Source: Alphaproteobacteria bacterium (lineage in GTDB: Bacteria > Pseudomonadota > Alphaproteobacteria > Caulobacterales > Hyphomonadaceae). From it: DNA of 64,000 bases. Position numbers and translations under genes: made by a program. Location of the stretch: the NCBI GenBank assembly GCA_018827375.1, contig JAHJYW010000002.1, positions 62,001-126,000 of the forward strand. The letters are read 5' to 3'. Shown here one piece after another: positions 26,008-36,157 of this stretch (positions are counted from its first letter, which is position 1; the number at the start of each line of letters is the position of its first letter). Under the pieces are notes generated by a model. It was given only the letters and a program-made list of their open reading frames with translations. It ran no database searches and was not told the DNA's origin.

Positions 26008-27603
26008 ATGCCCAAAGTCCTTATCGGAGATACGCTCTCCCCCGCCGCCGTCGAAATCTTCCACGCACGTGGCATCGAAACGGTCACCAAAACCGGCCTG
26101 AACACCGAACAGCTGATCGCTGAAATTCCTGAATATGACGGTCTCGTCGTCCGCTCCGCCTGCAAGCCGAACGCAGACGTCATGGCCGCCGCGACGAACC
26201 TGAAAGTTATCGGCCGGGCCGGTATTGGCGTCGACAATATCGACATCAAGGCGGCAACCGCCAAGGGCGTCGTGGTGATGAACACGCCGTTCGGCAATGC
26301 CATCACGACGGCAGAGCATGCCATCGCCATGATGTTTGCGGCTGCACGCCAGATCCCGGCGGCCAATGCAGAAACGCAAGACGGCAAATGGCCGAAGTCC
26401 GGTTATATGGGCATAGAGGTCAGCTACAAGACACTCGGCCTGATCGGCTGCGGCAACATTGGCAGCCGTGTCGCTGAACGCGCGATTGGCCTAAAGATGC
26501 GGGTCGTCGCCTATGACCCGTTCCTGACGGACGAGCGCGCCGTTGAGCTGGGCGTCGAGAAAGTGGAACTGGAAGAGCTGCTGAAGCGCGCTGACGTGAT
26601 CACGCTGCACGTTCCGCTGACGGATCAGACGCGCAACGTGCTGTCACGCGAGAACCTGGCCAAGACCAAGAAAGGCCTCATCATCGTCAACTGTGCCCGT
26701 GGCGGCCTGGTGGACGAAGAGGCTGTCGCCGAGTTGCTTGAAAGCGGCCATTTGGCTGGCGCAGCGTTCGACGTGTTCGCGGTCGAGCCTGCCAAGGAGA
26801 ACGTGCTTTTCGGCAAGAAGAACTTCATTGCGACGCCGCACCTTGGCGCTGCGACAAACGAAGCACAGGAAAATGTGGCGCTTCAGGTGGCTGAACAGAT
26901 GTCGGACTATCTCCTGTCCGGCGCTGTCACCAACGCGCTCAATATGCCGTCCATCACGGCGGAAGAAGCCCCGCGCATCAAGCCGTTCGCTGGCCTTGCC
27001 GAAAAGCTCGGTTCGTTTGCCGGTCAAATCTCGGACTTCGGCTATGATGAAGTCGTCATCGAGTATGAGGGCGAGGTCGCTGACCTCAACCGCAAGCCGT
27101 TGACGGCGGCGCTGCTTGCTGGCCTGCTGCGTGCCTCGCGCGGTGACGTGAACATGGTGTCGGCTCCGGCGATCCTCGCCGATAGCGGCGTCAAGCTGAC
27201 CGAGACCAAGACCGACGTCAGCCCTGTCTATGACAGCCTGATCCGCGTGAAAGTGAAGACCAAGGCCACGAAGAACGCGACTGAAGGCGGCTGGCGCACG
27301 CTGGCTGGCACCGTCATTGCCGGACAGCCGCGCATCGTGGAGATCAAGGGCATGGCGCTGGAAGGCGATTTCTCGCCGTTCACGCTCTATGTGAACAATC
27401 TCGACAAGCCGGGCTTCATCGGTGCGCTCGGCCAGATGCTGGGCGAGGCCAAGGTCAATATCGCGACCTTCCACCTCGGCCGTACGGAAGCGGGCGGCGA
27501 GGCGATTGCCCTGATCGGCATCGATTCTGTTCCAGCCGATGCCCTGATGGACAAACTCGAGAAGCTGCCGCAGGTCCGCTATGCGAAAGTGCTGACATTC
27601 TAG
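26008..27603 (+). CDS. serA: D-3-phosphoglycerate dehydrogenase
   Basis: First enzyme of serine synthesis, 531 residues, long form with a C-terminal regulatory half. GRAGIGVDNID is near 70. The NAD motif GLIGCGNIGSR is near 147. The catalytic Arg is in NCARGGLVDE, the Glu in VFAVEPAKEN and the His in ATPHLGAAT. Residues about 320-450 form the allosteric-substrate-binding domain, and the last 75 (FTLYVNNLDKPGFIGALGQM) an ACT domain, so serine feedback is plausible. Paired with serC upstream. A GC-rich hairpin follows. Confidence 0.96.
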   Translation: MPKVLIGDTLSPAAVEIFHARGIETVTKTGLNTEQLIAEIPEYDGLVVRSACKPNADVMAAATNLKVIGRAGIGVDNIDIKAATAKGVVVMNTPFGNAITTAEHAIAMMFAAARQIPAANAETQDGKWPKSGYMGIEVSYKTLGLIGCGNIGSRVAERAIGLKMRVVAYDPFLTDERAVELGVEKVELEELLKRADVITLHVPLTDQTRNVLSRENLAKTKKGLIIVNCARGGLVDEEAVAELLESGHLAGAAFDVFAVEPAKENVLFGKKNFIATPHLGAATNEAQENVALQVAEQMSDYLLSGAVTNALNMPSITAEEAPRIKPFAGLAEKLGSFAGQISDFGYDEVVIEYEGEVADLNRKPLTAALLAGLLRASRGDVNMVSAPAILADSGVKLTETKTDVSPVYDSLIRVKVKTKATKNATEGGWRTLAGTVIAGQPRIVEIKGMALEGDFSPFTLYVNNLDKPGFIGALGQMLGEAKVNIATFHLGRTEAGGEAIALIGIDSVPADALMDKLEKLPQVRYAKVLTF

Positions 27604-27635
27604 GCCTTCACGGCCTGAATAAATCTTATGCTGAC

Positions 27636-27666
27636 AGGGCGGGCTGCTGAGGAGGCGGCCCGCCCT
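27636..27666 (+). terminator. GC-rich hairpin after serA
   Basis: AGGGCGGGC pairs with GCCCGCCCT around a purine-rich loop. Only a short TTA follows the stem, so termination efficiency is uncertain. Confidence 0.5.
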
Positions 27667-27701
27667 TACGTATCCGGCTTCAGACAAGACAGGAGCCTCT
27701 C

Positions 27702-28292
27702 ATGGCAAAAATCGCAATCGTTTATCATTCCGGCTATGGCCACACCGCCAAGGTGGCAGAGCATGTCCGTATCGGTGCTGCCAGCGCAGATGGCGCAGAG
27801 GTCACTCTGTACAAGACGGACGACCTGACCAGCCCGGAATCCGGTCCCTGGGACGAGCTGGCGGCGGCAGATGCCATCATCTTCGGCGCGCCAACCTATA
27901 TGGGCTCGGCCTCAGCCGGGTTTAAGCAGTTCCAGGATGCCACCTCCAAGCCGTGGTTTTCGCACGCCTGGAAAGACAAGATCGCGGCCGGCTTTACCAA
28001 TTCCGGCTCGCTTTACGGCGACAAGGGCACGACGCTGGTGCAGATGGCGACGCTTGCCGCCCAGCAGGGCATGATCTGGGTCGGCACCGGCATGATGCCG
28101 GGCTACAATGCGTCGACCAAGGATATCAACGCGGTTCACAACCGTGCCAGCTTCACAATGGGCCTTGGTACGCAGTCCCTGACTGACAAGCCAGCCGACG
28201 AGACTCCAGATCGTTTCGACCTTGAAACCGCAGAGCAGTTCGGTCAGCGCGTTGCAGAAGTGACGCTGCGCTGGGTGCGCGGCAGAGGCTGA
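27702..28292 (+). CDS. Flavodoxin-family NAD(P)H:quinone oxidoreductase/FMN reductase-like protein
   Basis: A 196-residue flavodoxin-fold protein. The phosphate-binding loop is YHSGYGHTAKVAEHV near 8-22, followed by ADAIIFGAPTYMGSASAGFKQF near 56-77 and KIAAGFTNSGSLYGDKGTTL near 96-115, as in WrbA/NQO-type proteins. It probably reduces quinones or other small acceptors using bound FMN. It is shorter and less conserved than true WrbA, so I give no symbol. AGGAGCC lies before the ATG. Confidence 0.85.
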   Translation: MAKIAIVYHSGYGHTAKVAEHVRIGAASADGAEVTLYKTDDLTSPESGPWDELAAADAIIFGAPTYMGSASAGFKQFQDATSKPWFSHAWKDKIAAGFTNSGSLYGDKGTTLVQMATLAAQQGMIWVGTGMMPGYNASTKDINAVHNRASFTMGLGTQSLTDKPADETPDRFDLETAEQFGQRVAEVTLRWVRGRG

Positions 28293-28347
28293 GGGAACTC
28301 TCTTGACGGGCTGGTGTTTACCATCTTGTTCAGGACACAAAACTGTA

Positions 28348-28941
28348 ATGGGATTATCATTAATGCACCGCGCTGTTCTCAGCCTAACAGCCGTGCTTGC
28401 AATCGCAGGCACGGCTGCCGCCGACATCATGGATGAAGTGCGCTTCGGCGTCATGCAGGAGAACATCTGCGTCACCGACTGCAACAATGCCAACAAGGAA
28501 AGCGGGCAAAGCTTGACCGGCGAGTTGCTGTTCAAGTCCCCCGATTTTCTGGATGTCCTGTGGAGCCCGCGCCCTTATGTGATGGGCAGCCTGAACCTCA
28601 GGGGAGATACGAGCTTTGGCGGGGCAGGCTTGCACTGGTCTTTCCCGTTTACCGAGCGTTTGGCGTTCGAGCCGAGCGTGGGCTATGTCATTCATGATGG
28701 CGTGCTGGAGAGCCCTTTCCCGCAGGGTGATCCACGGGGTGATACCTTCACGCAGAAACATGTTCTGCTCGGTTCGCGCGATCTTTTCCGCACCACGTTC
28801 GGCCTGAAATATGCGGTCGATGAGACCTGGGGCGTGGAAGTCCTGTACGAGCATCTCAGCCACGGGCAGATTCTCGGTAACGGGCGGAATCAGGGTCTCG
28901 ACAATATCGGCGTCCGTGTGAGTTACGCGTTGGGGAACTAG
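28348..28941 (+). CDS. PagL-like lipid A 3-O-deacylase / acyloxyacyl hydrolase family protein
   Basis: A 197-residue exported protein with a Sec signal (about residues 1-26, ending GTAAA). The C-terminal segment LYEHLSHGQILGNGRNQGLDNIGV has the His-x-Ser arrangement and spacing of PagL, an outer-membrane beta-barrel enzyme that removes the 3-linked acyl chain of lipid A. Beta-strand-like alternation (PYVMGSLNLRGDTSFGGAG) fits an eight-strand barrel. A pair of Cys (ICVTDCNN) near 38-42 may form a disulfide. ATG 28363 is an alternative start. Lipid A as substrate is inferred from the family. Confidence 0.75.
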   Translation: MGLSLMHRAVLSLTAVLAIAGTAAADIMDEVRFGVMQENICVTDCNNANKESGQSLTGELLFKSPDFLDVLWSPRPYVMGSLNLRGDTSFGGAGLHWSFPFTERLAFEPSVGYVIHDGVLESPFPQGDPRGDTFTQKHVLLGSRDLFRTTFGLKYAVDETWGVEVLYEHLSHGQILGNGRNQGLDNIGVRVSYALGN

Positions 28942-29028
28942 GCAAACGCGGCGCTTGGCGTAGCGATACCCCTTGCGTTAGCACCTGATCCTGACACTCT
29001 CTCCTGAAAATATAATCAGGAGGAATAA

Positions 29029-30498
29029 ATGCCAGACAAGCATGTAGTCGTTATCGGCGCTGGGCTCGGCGGCATTACGGCCGCGATCAAGCTGCAGGAG
29101 GCAGGTTACGGTTTCACGCTGCTGGAGCAGGGCGACCGCGTTGGCGGTACTTGGGCGGCCAATACGTATCCGGGCTGCGCCTGCGACGTGCAGGTGGCGC
29201 TCTACCAGCTCTCATTTGCGCAATCCATGCACTGGACGCGCCTTTACCCGCAACAAGCCGAGATCCAGGCATATGCCGAGGAAGTGACCGACCGCTTCCA
29301 GCTGCGCCCGCACCTGCACCTGAACGAAGGTGCAGAGTCTGCGGTCTGGAACGAAGATACGCACAAATGGATCGTCACGACGGCCAAGGGCCGCACCATC
29401 GAGGCAGATGCCGTGATCGGCGCGCTCGGCCAGCTGAACCGGCCATTCTGGCCCGACATTCCCGGCATGGACACGTTTGCCGGCGCGAAGATGCATTCTG
29501 CCAGCTGGGATCATTCAGTCGACATGAAGGGCAAGCGGGTCGGCGTCGTGGGATCGGCCGCGAGTGCGGTCCAGCTCATCCCGCAGATTGCGCTTGAAGC
29601 CGCCAACCTTGGTGTGTTCCAGCGCTCGGCGAACTGGGTCGTACCGCGCAATGATCGCGAGATACCGGCTGAGGAACTCGCGTTGATGTTCACGGTGCCC
29701 GAAAAGGCGATGGAATTTGCCGCGATCAACCGCAAGATCATCTATGAGAACGCCGACTATTTCTTCTGGCAGGCCTTCCAGTGGACCCCTGAAGGCCGCG
29801 CCTTCTTCACCCACCAGGCCACGGAACACCTGAATCTGCAGGTGCCGGATGCCGAGCTGCGCAAGAAGCTGACGCCGGATTATCCGGTCGGTTGCCGGCG
29901 CATCCTGATTGCCGACGATTTCTACCCCGCCCTGATGCGCGATAATGTCGACCTGATTACGGACGGGATTGCCGAAATCGTGCCGGAAGGTATCCGCACG
30001 AAGGACGGCCAGCTGCATGAATACGACGTGCTTGTCTTTGCCACAGGTTTCGAGACGACCGGTTGGCACTGGTCGGTCGATGTAGTCGGGCAGGGTGGCG
30101 TGTCGATCGAGCAGGCCTGGGCGGACGGTCCGGAAGCCTATCTCGGGATCACCGTGGCCGAATTCCCCAATTTCTTCGTGCTCTATGGCCCGAACACAAA
30201 TCTGGGGCATAACTCGATTACGTTCATGCTGGAACGCCAGGTCGAATACACGATCAAGGCCCTTGCGAAGCTGGACGAGGCCGGTGCGACAGCCATGGCA
30301 CCGAAACGCGCCGCTCAAGACAGTTTCAACAAGGACCTTCAGGCGCGTCTTGGCACCACTGTATGGGCCGATCCGGCATGCAACAGCTGGTACAAGACCG
30401 GTGATGGACGGATCACGCAGAACTGGGGCGACCATACCCGCGCCTATGCCGATGCGGTCGCCGAAGTGGACCTCAAGGACTATGAACTCGTGAAGTAG
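29029..30498 (+). CDS. Flavin-dependent monooxygenase, Baeyer-Villiger-like
   Basis: A 489-residue FAD/NADPH protein. The FAD Rossmann motif VIGAGLGGITAAIKL is near 7-21, the second dinucleotide motif VGVVGSAASAVQ near 170-181, and FAGAKMHSASWDH (about 155-167) matches the FxGxxxHxxxW fingerprint of type I Baeyer-Villiger monooxygenases. A further conserved block, LVFATGFETT, is near 338. It probably inserts oxygen into a ketone or oxidises a similar hydrophobic substrate, which is unknown. AGGAGGAAT precedes the ATG. It has no obvious partner genes. Confidence 0.85.
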   Translation: MPDKHVVVIGAGLGGITAAIKLQEAGYGFTLLEQGDRVGGTWAANTYPGCACDVQVALYQLSFAQSMHWTRLYPQQAEIQAYAEEVTDRFQLRPHLHLNEGAESAVWNEDTHKWIVTTAKGRTIEADAVIGALGQLNRPFWPDIPGMDTFAGAKMHSASWDHSVDMKGKRVGVVGSAASAVQLIPQIALEAANLGVFQRSANWVVPRNDREIPAEELALMFTVPEKAMEFAAINRKIIYENADYFFWQAFQWTPEGRAFFTHQATEHLNLQVPDAELRKKLTPDYPVGCRRILIADDFYPALMRDNVDLITDGIAEIVPEGIRTKDGQLHEYDVLVFATGFETTGWHWSVDVVGQGGVSIEQAWADGPEAYLGITVAEFPNFFVLYGPNTNLGHNSITFMLERQVEYTIKALAKLDEAGATAMAPKRAAQDSFNKDLQARLGTTVWADPACNSWYKTGDGRITQNWGDHTRAYADAVAEVDLKDYELVK

Positions 30499-30519
30499 CG
30501 GCAAAAGGCCCGAAAGCGG

Positions 30520-30549
30520 CATCTGCCCCCTTGCTTTTCGGGGCAGATT
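30520..30549 (+). other. purA leader hairpin
   Basis: ATCTGCCCC (30521-30529) pairs perfectly with GGGGCAGAT (30540-30548) around a ten-base loop. No U-run follows. It could end the upstream message weakly or shape the purA 5' end. Confidence 0.35.
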
Positions 30550-30587
30550 CCTGCCCTTGTCGCGGCGGCTGAACACGGGAGCAGTAT

Positions 30588-31880
30588 ATGTCAGGTGTCG
30601 TCGTCGTAGGCGCCCAATGGGGCGATGAAGGCAAGGGCAAGATCGTCGACTGGCTGTCGAGCCGGGCCGATGTGGTCGTGCGGTTTCAGGGCGGGCATAA
30701 TGCCGGCCATACGCTCGTCATTGACGGCAAGGTCTTCAAGCTTGCGCTGCTGCCCTCGGGCCTCGTGCGCGGCGGAAAGCTGTCTGTCATCGGCAATGGT
30801 GTCGTGGTTGATCCTTGGCACATGCTGAACGAGATCGACGGCATTCGCGCGCAGGGCGTCGAAGTGACGCCCGAGAATCTGATCCTCGCCGACAATGCCT
30901 CGCTGATCCTGCCATGGCACAAGGATATCGACGCTGCGCGGGAAGGGGCCCTTGGCGCCGCCCAGATCGGCACGACAAAACGCGGCATTGGGCCGGCCTA
31001 TGAAGACCGCGTGGGTCGCCGTGCCATTCGCGTGGCTGACCTGGCTGATCCGGCTGCGCTCGACATGAAGATAGAGCGCCTGCTGGCCCACCATCGGCCC
31101 CTGCGCACAGGCCTCGACCTGCCAGAGCCGGACGGTGCGCAGCTGAAGGCAGACCTGCTGGCGATTGCGCCGCAAATCCTCGCCTATGCGCAGCCCGTCT
31201 GGAAAGTGCTGGACGAACAGGTCCGGCGCGGCCGTCGCATCCTGTTTGAGGGCGCACAGGGCGTGATGCTTGATGTTGATCACGGGACATACCCTTTCGT
31301 GACCTCATCCAATGTCGTCGCTGGCAATGCGTCGGCGGGTTCGGGCGTGGGCCCGGGCGCGATTTCCTATGTGCTGGGCCTCGCCAAAGCGTATACGACC
31401 CGGGTGGGCTCCGGCCCGTTCCCGACGGAACTGAATGACGAGATCGGCGAGCGCTTGGGCCGCATCGGCAAGGAAGTTGGCGTGAACACGGGCCGGGCGC
31501 GGCGTTGCGGCTGGTTCGACAGTGTCATGGTGCGCCAGGCCTGCGCGACAAGTGGCGTGACGGGCCTCGCCCTGACCAAGCTCGACGTTCTGGACGGTTT
31601 TGACGAGATCAAGGTCTGCGTGGCCTACAAGCTCAACGGCAAGGAAATCGACCATTATCCGGCGGGCCTGACCGATCAGGCCAATGTCGAACCGGTCTAT
31701 GAGACGATTGAAGGCTGGAAAGGCTCGACCGCCGGGGCGCGCTCCTGGGCTGACCTGCCGGCGGAAGCGGTGAAATATGTTCGCCGGCTCGAAGAGCTTG
31801 TCGGCAAGCCCTGTGCGCTTGTCTCGACGTCGCCCGAGCGTGAAGACGTCATCCTGATGCGCGACCCTTTCGAGGGCTGA
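30588..31880 (+). CDS. purA: Adenylosuccinate synthetase
   Basis: Converts IMP, aspartate and GTP to adenylosuccinate, the first committed step to AMP. Full length at 430 residues. The P-loop-like [17 protein letters not shown] is at the N-terminus with catalytic Asp13. Then come [10 protein letters not shown] with the second catalytic His, the IMP loop [20 protein letters not shown], and [20 protein letters not shown] with STSPERED near the end. The gene stands alone. The start is fixed by the family N-terminus; GGGAGC precedes the ATG. Confidence 0.97.
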   Translation: MSGVVVVGAQWGDEGKGKIVDWLSSRADVVVRFQGGHNAGHTLVIDGKVFKLALLPSGLVRGGKLSVIGNGVVVDPWHMLNEIDGIRAQGVEVTPENLILADNASLILPWHKDIDAAREGALGAAQIGTTKRGIGPAYEDRVGRRAIRVADLADPAALDMKIERLLAHHRPLRTGLDLPEPDGAQLKADLLAIAPQILAYAQPVWKVLDEQVRRGRRILFEGAQGVMLDVDHGTYPFVTSSNVVAGNASAGSGVGPGAISYVLGLAKAYTTRVGSGPFPTELNDEIGERLGRIGKEVGVNTGRARRCGWFDSVMVRQACATSGVTGLALTKLDVLDGFDEIKVCVAYKLNGKEIDHYPAGLTDQANVEPVYETIEGWKGSTAGARSWADLPAEAVKYVRRLEELVGKPCALVSTSPEREDVILMRDPFEG

Positions 31881-31959
31881 GGCCGGCATATTCCCATATT
31901 GCCTTGGCGCCCCTGCGGGGGTTAGCTTCTGCTGTGGAACGTGTGCGGGGACGAGTTAC

Positions 31960-32496
31960 ATGAAGCGTTTGAGAACTCTTCTGGCAGTCATGCTGTGCGC
32001 CATGGCGGCAGCCTGCGCCTTTGGATCCTATACGCCGCTCATCCCGCCCGGCGATGTTGTGCTGCCCTTGGGCACCGCGGAAGTTGCAGGCGCCTATGCC
32101 CAGAGCAGCGATGATCCGACACGCTGGGACCCGTCGACAGACAACGGCATTACCGAGGAATATGACATTCGCCAGGATGGCTATGGCTATTGGCTGGACG
32201 AAGACGTCTGGCTTGTCTTCGGCAAGATCGACGGCAGGCAAGGCGAATACCTGATGCAGATCGCGACGCCTGAAGAGAGCGTCGATGGCGGCTATGTCTA
32301 CAATTACGCCATGGGCAATCTGGTCAGCGATCGTCTCTTCGTGAAATTTCCTGATTGCGATGATCTCTCGATCGATACGATGAATGCATTGGATCTCGAT
32401 AGCGAATGTGCCCTTGCGAGCTATGATGATCTCAAGCGCGTCTTCGCCGAGACGGAAGGCGCCTCAAGCTACACGACCTATTATCAACTGCGTTAG
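31960..32496 (+). CDS. Hypothetical lipoprotein
   Basis: A 178-residue predicted lipoprotein with a type II signal ending in MAAAC (Cys about residue 20). The mature part is acidic and rich in Asp, Tyr and Gly, with no domain I recognise; DDPTRWDPSTDNGITEEYDI and YGYWLDEDVWLVF are the more distinctive segments. It contains two further Cys (DCDD, SECAL) that could pair. It lies between purA and a small YdcH-like gene, apparently unlinked to either. Confidence 0.7.
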   Translation: MKRLRTLLAVMLCAMAAACAFGSYTPLIPPGDVVLPLGTAEVAGAYAQSSDDPTRWDPSTDNGITEEYDIRQDGYGYWLDEDVWLVFGKIDGRQGEYLMQIATPEESVDGGYVYNYAMGNLVSDRLFVKFPDCDDLSIDTMNALDLDSECALASYDDLKRVFAETEGASSYTTYYQLR

Positions 32497-32590
32497 ACGC
32501 GACGACATACGCAGACTCCCTGAGTGACGCGTGCATGCCCATCTGAATGTATGAGGGCAATAACAGCCCTCTCATGCGAAGGAGATCAGC

Positions 32591-32827
32591 ATGTCCCACA
32601 CGCCCCACGAACTCGCCGAGGAATTCCCCGAAGCAGTGGAAAAAATCCACACACTCAAAATGTCCGACCCGCACTTCGCGCGCCTTGCCGATGAATATCA
32701 TGAGGTGAACCGCCATATTCATCGCCATGAAAGCGGTGTTGAACCAGCCAGCGAGACGCATGAGACCGAGTTGCGCAAGAAGCGGCTGGTCCTGAAGGAT
32801 GAAATCTTCGCGATGTTGCAGGGGTGA
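32591..32827 (+). CDS. YdcH/DUF465-family small protein
   Basis: A 78-residue, highly charged helical protein. The DUF465 pattern is clear: FPEAVEKIHTLKMSDPHFARLADEYHEVNRHIHR and then ETELRKKRLVLKDEIFAML. Members form a short helical hairpin; no biochemical role is established. A strong ribosome binding site (AAGGAGAT) lies seven bases before the ATG. Confidence 0.88.
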   Translation: MSHTPHELAEEFPEAVEKIHTLKMSDPHFARLADEYHEVNRHIHRHESGVEPASETHETELRKKRLVLKDEIFAMLQG

Positions 32828-32938
32828 GCTGGTTTCTGAAGTCGGCAAAGCGCAGGGCGCTCAGGACAAGACGTCATCTTCAGACCAAGTAAGGTATCGT
32901 AAATCCTATAAGCAATACACTCAGCGCTGAACCTCAGG

Positions 32939-35900
32939 ATGAGGTTGGTAGCTAAAGTGATACACGTGAAAAGAACACCATTTGAGATTCGTAACCGTCT
33001 GGATGCGGTGTTGCGTAACCCCCTCATGGTGCATTTATTGATTCTGATTGGATCATTTGAAGTCGCCGCTGCGTCCATTTTGCTGACGCGCGGATCGGGC
33101 GATGTTTCGGCTGTGTGGCCTGTAAACGCCATCATGCTTGTCGTCGTGCTCATGTGGCAGAAGTCGCGCTGGCCAAGCATTTTTGGCTGCATAATCCTCG
33201 GCTATATGGCGGCGAATGTTTATGTCGGCGATCCGCTCTTGCGCGGCGTATTCCTGACGGTCGCGAACAGCCTCGAAATACTGATTGTCGCCTTGATGCT
33301 GCACGAGATACCGCGCGATCATCTTGCGCGCCCGGCCGGTATCATGAAGCTCATCCTCGCCTCTGCCATCGCCTGCGCAGTATCGACCACAATTGCGGTG
33401 CTCGGGTTCGCGCTCACCGGTGCGCCGCTCCTGATGCTTGATGCCGCCTTGTGGTTCTTTGCCGACTTCCTCGGACTTATCCTGATTGCGCCGCTGGTCT
33501 GGGCCTTGACACGCAAGGGTGAAGGGGAGGGCGCGCCGGTCAAGGTCATATCAGCGCTGGAATTCCTCCTCGTGATTGCCGTCACGGTCGGCGTGTTTGT
33601 CCAATCGACGTATCCGCTTCTCTTCTTTGTGCCGGCGGTGCTGGTGCCCATCACGCTGCGGCATGGTGTGCGTGGCGCTGCCATTGCGCTGGCCGGCGTG
33701 ATGATCATTTCGGTCATCTTTACGCTGTTCGGCAGGGGACCCACGGCCCTGACGCAGGGCGATGTCGTGGTCCATATGCTGATACTGCAGACCTTCCTGG
33801 CCGCGAATTCCTTCATGGCCCTGACGCTGGGCGCAACCGTGTCGGAACGACGCCGGTTGACCCAGAGCCTGCAGACATCAGAGCGGCGCATGGCGAAGCG
33901 CGCTGCGAATGAAAAGATGCTTCTGGCAAAAGCGGAAATGGCCGAGCAGATTTCACAGGTCGGACACTGGACGCTGGAGACTGCGACGGGCGCCGTCTAC
34001 TGGTCGCCTGAAGTGTATCGCATCCACGGCGTGACGCCGGACACCTTCAATCCGGCGCTTGGTGACGCGATTGAATTCTTCGCCGATGGGGATCGCGAGC
34101 GCGTAAGCGCAATAGTCGAGAACCATATGGCGAATGGCAAAGACTGGAGCTTTGAGGCGACACTAGTGCGCCGGTCTGACGGCGTCAGGCGTCGCGTGAT
34201 GTCAATTGCAAAATGCCATGTCGACGAGGATGGAACCGTCGTTCGTCTCTTCGGCGTGTTCAAGGATATCACCACAGAACACGAACTCTATGCAAAACTT
34301 GCCAGGCAGGAAGAGCAATACCGTCTTTTGGCGGAGTATTCGACGGATATTGTCCTGAAGTTCGGTCTGGACGGGGTCATCAACTATGCTTCGCCGTCCG
34401 CTGCGATCATCATGGATCCTGAAAAGTCGATTGGCATGAGAACGGTAGACTTCGTGATTCCTGAAGACCGGGACTATGCGACGGCCCTGACGCGTGCCCT
34501 GTTTACAGGGGAGGAGCCAGACCGGAGCCAACCGCGTGAATACCGTGTGAGACTGGCCGACGGGTCGATCACCTGGCTGGAAGGTAGTCCGCAGATCATT
34601 CGGGACAAAAGCGGGAAGCCTGTCGAAGTCGTTTCAACCTTCCGCGATGTTAGCGAACGCCATGAGCGGGAGAAGGCGCTTGCCGAGGCGCGGCTTGAGG
34701 CCGAGGCTTCAACGCAGGCCCGCACGGACTTCCTGTCCAATATGAGCCATGAAATCCGTACCCCGCTGAACGGCGTACTCGGGTTTACGGATATTCTGAA
34801 GACGACCGCCCTTACGGATAAGCAGCTCACCTATGTGCAGCGCATATCGTCGGCAGGCCGTACCCTGCTTGAGATCGTCAATGATATTCTCGATTTTTCG
34901 AAGATCGACGCGGGGCGACTGGATGTGGAGAAGCGGCCGTTTGACCTGCGCAGCGTGATTGATGACGTGGTCACGCTCATTGGCGCCGCGCGGCCAAATC
35001 CGGCTGTCAGGCTTTCATATGAGATTGCGCCGGATATTGCCGATGCGGTCGTCGGGGATGAGACCCGTGTCCGGCAGATTCTCACCAATATTGTCGGGAA
35101 TGCTGCGAAATTTACCGACGCTGGCCATGTGCGGCTGGACGCCCGCGTGCGGCACGGCAAGCTCTGTATCATTGTGGCCGATACCGGCCCGGGAATTCCC
35201 GCAGACAAGTTGCAGCATGTCTTTACCGGGTTTTCGCAAGCCGACACGTCCATTACGCGCCGCTTCGGCGGCAGCGGGCTTGGCCTGTCCATCAGCCGCT
35301 CACTGGCAAACCTGATGGAGGGAGAGCTGAGCTTGGTCAGCGAGGAAGGCGAGGGCACCAATGCCATCCTGACCTTGCCCTATATCCCGGACCGCCGGAC
35401 CGGACGCACGGACGCGCCTGATATCAAGGCGGACCGCCGCGCTCCTGTGGGCGTCCGCATCATGGTTGTTGATGATGTCGAGATGAACCGCGCTCTGCTT
35501 GAGATCGGGTTGAGCCAGACGGGCCACCAAGTGACGACTTTCGCCTCGGCGCCGGATGCCATCCTTGCCCTTCTTGAGGGCCGTGTGTTCGACCTCATAT
35601 TGATGGATGTCCAGATGCCCGAGATGGATGGCCTGGCGGCAACGCGCCGGATACGCCAGCTGCCCGGCGCTGTCAGCCGCACGCCCATTGTCGCGCTGAC
35701 CGCGAACGCACTGGCAAGCCAGGCCGAGGAGTGCCGCGCTGCTGGCATGGACGCGCACTTCCCGAAGCCTGTCGACATGGTGCGGCTGAACGGTTTGATC
35801 GACCGTCTGCTGAGGCGGCAGGCAAGCGAAGCCGCCGGACAGGCTGCCGATGCGGAGGCAAAAATTGCTGCGCTGAAGGAGCTTTGCCGCAAGGATATCA

Positions 35901-36142
35901 GCGAGCTGCCGGGGAAGCTTGGGGCTCTGCTGAAAATCACTGCAACGGGCGAACGCGCGAAAGCGATTGCGGCGCTCGCCCATTCGGTTGCCGGAACATC
36001 CGGCAGCCTGGGATTCGTCGAGGTATCGCAGGCAGCTTTCCGGCTTGAAGCGAAGGCAAAGCACATTCTGGAAGGCACCGCGTCGCCAGCATCACTGGAC
36101 GAAGAGATCGATCACTTCGTGAGTGTTGCCTCTGCCGCATGA
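32939..36142 (+). CDS. Hybrid sensor histidine kinase, MASE1-PAS-PAS-HisKA-HATPase-REC-Hpt
   Basis: A 1067-residue membrane sensor. Residues about 28-305 are a MASE1-like membrane domain with eight or so helices (VSAVWPVNAIMLVVVLMW). A short coiled segment leads to two PAS domains (about 325-440 and 455-575). HisKA carries SNMSHEIRTPLNG with phospho-His604. The ATPase shows NIVGNAAKF, DTGPGIP and GGSGLGLSI. The receiver starts near 841 (MVVDDVEMNR) with phospho-Asp890 in LMDVQMPEMDG. The C-terminal Hpt domain has His1015 in LAHSVAGTSGSLGF. No response regulator is adjacent, so its output is encoded elsewhere. The ligand is unknown. Confidence 0.93.
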   Translation: MRLVAKVIHVKRTPFEIRNRLDAVLRNPLMVHLLILIGSFEVAAASILLTRGSGDVSAVWPVNAIMLVVVLMWQKSRWPSIFGCIILGYMAANVYVGDPLLRGVFLTVANSLEILIVALMLHEIPRDHLARPAGIMKLILASAIACAVSTTIAVLGFALTGAPLLMLDAALWFFADFLGLILIAPLVWALTRKGEGEGAPVKVISALEFLLVIAVTVGVFVQSTYPLLFFVPAVLVPITLRHGVRGAAIALAGVMIISVIFTLFGRGPTALTQGDVVVHMLILQTFLAANSFMALTLGATVSERRRLTQSLQTSERRMAKRAANEKMLLAKAEMAEQISQVGHWTLETATGAVYWSPEVYRIHGVTPDTFNPALGDAIEFFADGDRERVSAIVENHMANGKDWSFEATLVRRSDGVRRRVMSIAKCHVDEDGTVVRLFGVFKDITTEHELYAKLARQEEQYRLLAEYSTDIVLKFGLDGVINYASPSAAIIMDPEKSIGMRTVDFVIPEDRDYATALTRALFTGEEPDRSQPREYRVRLADGSITWLEGSPQIIRDKSGKPVEVVSTFRDVSERHEREKALAEARLEAEASTQARTDFLSNMSHEIRTPLNGVLGFTDILKTTALTDKQLTYVQRISSAGRTLLEIVNDILDFSKIDAGRLDVEKRPFDLRSVIDDVVTLIGAARPNPAVRLSYEIAPDIADAVVGDETRVRQILTNIVGNAAKFTDAGHVRLDARVRHGKLCIIVADTGPGIPADKLQHVFTGFSQADTSITRRFGGSGLGLSISRSLANLMEGELSLVSEEGEGTNAILTLPYIPDRRTGRTDAPDIKADRRAPVGVRIMVVDDVEMNRALLEIGLSQTGHQVTTFASAPDAILALLEGRVFDLILMDVQMPEMDGLAATRRIRQLPGAVSRTPIVALTANALASQAEECRAAGMDAHFPKPVDMVRLNGLIDRLLRRQASEAAGQAADAEAKIAALKELCRKDISELPGKLGALLKITATGERAKAIAALAHSVAGTSGSLGFVEVSQAAFRLEAKAKHILEGTASPASLDEEIDHFVSVASAA

Positions 36143-36157
36143 CAGGGCCATCCTGCT

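Noticed and set aside
30520-30549. Intrinsic terminator before purA
   Set aside because: The stem is perfect, but no U-run follows on either strand; kept only as a leader hairpin.
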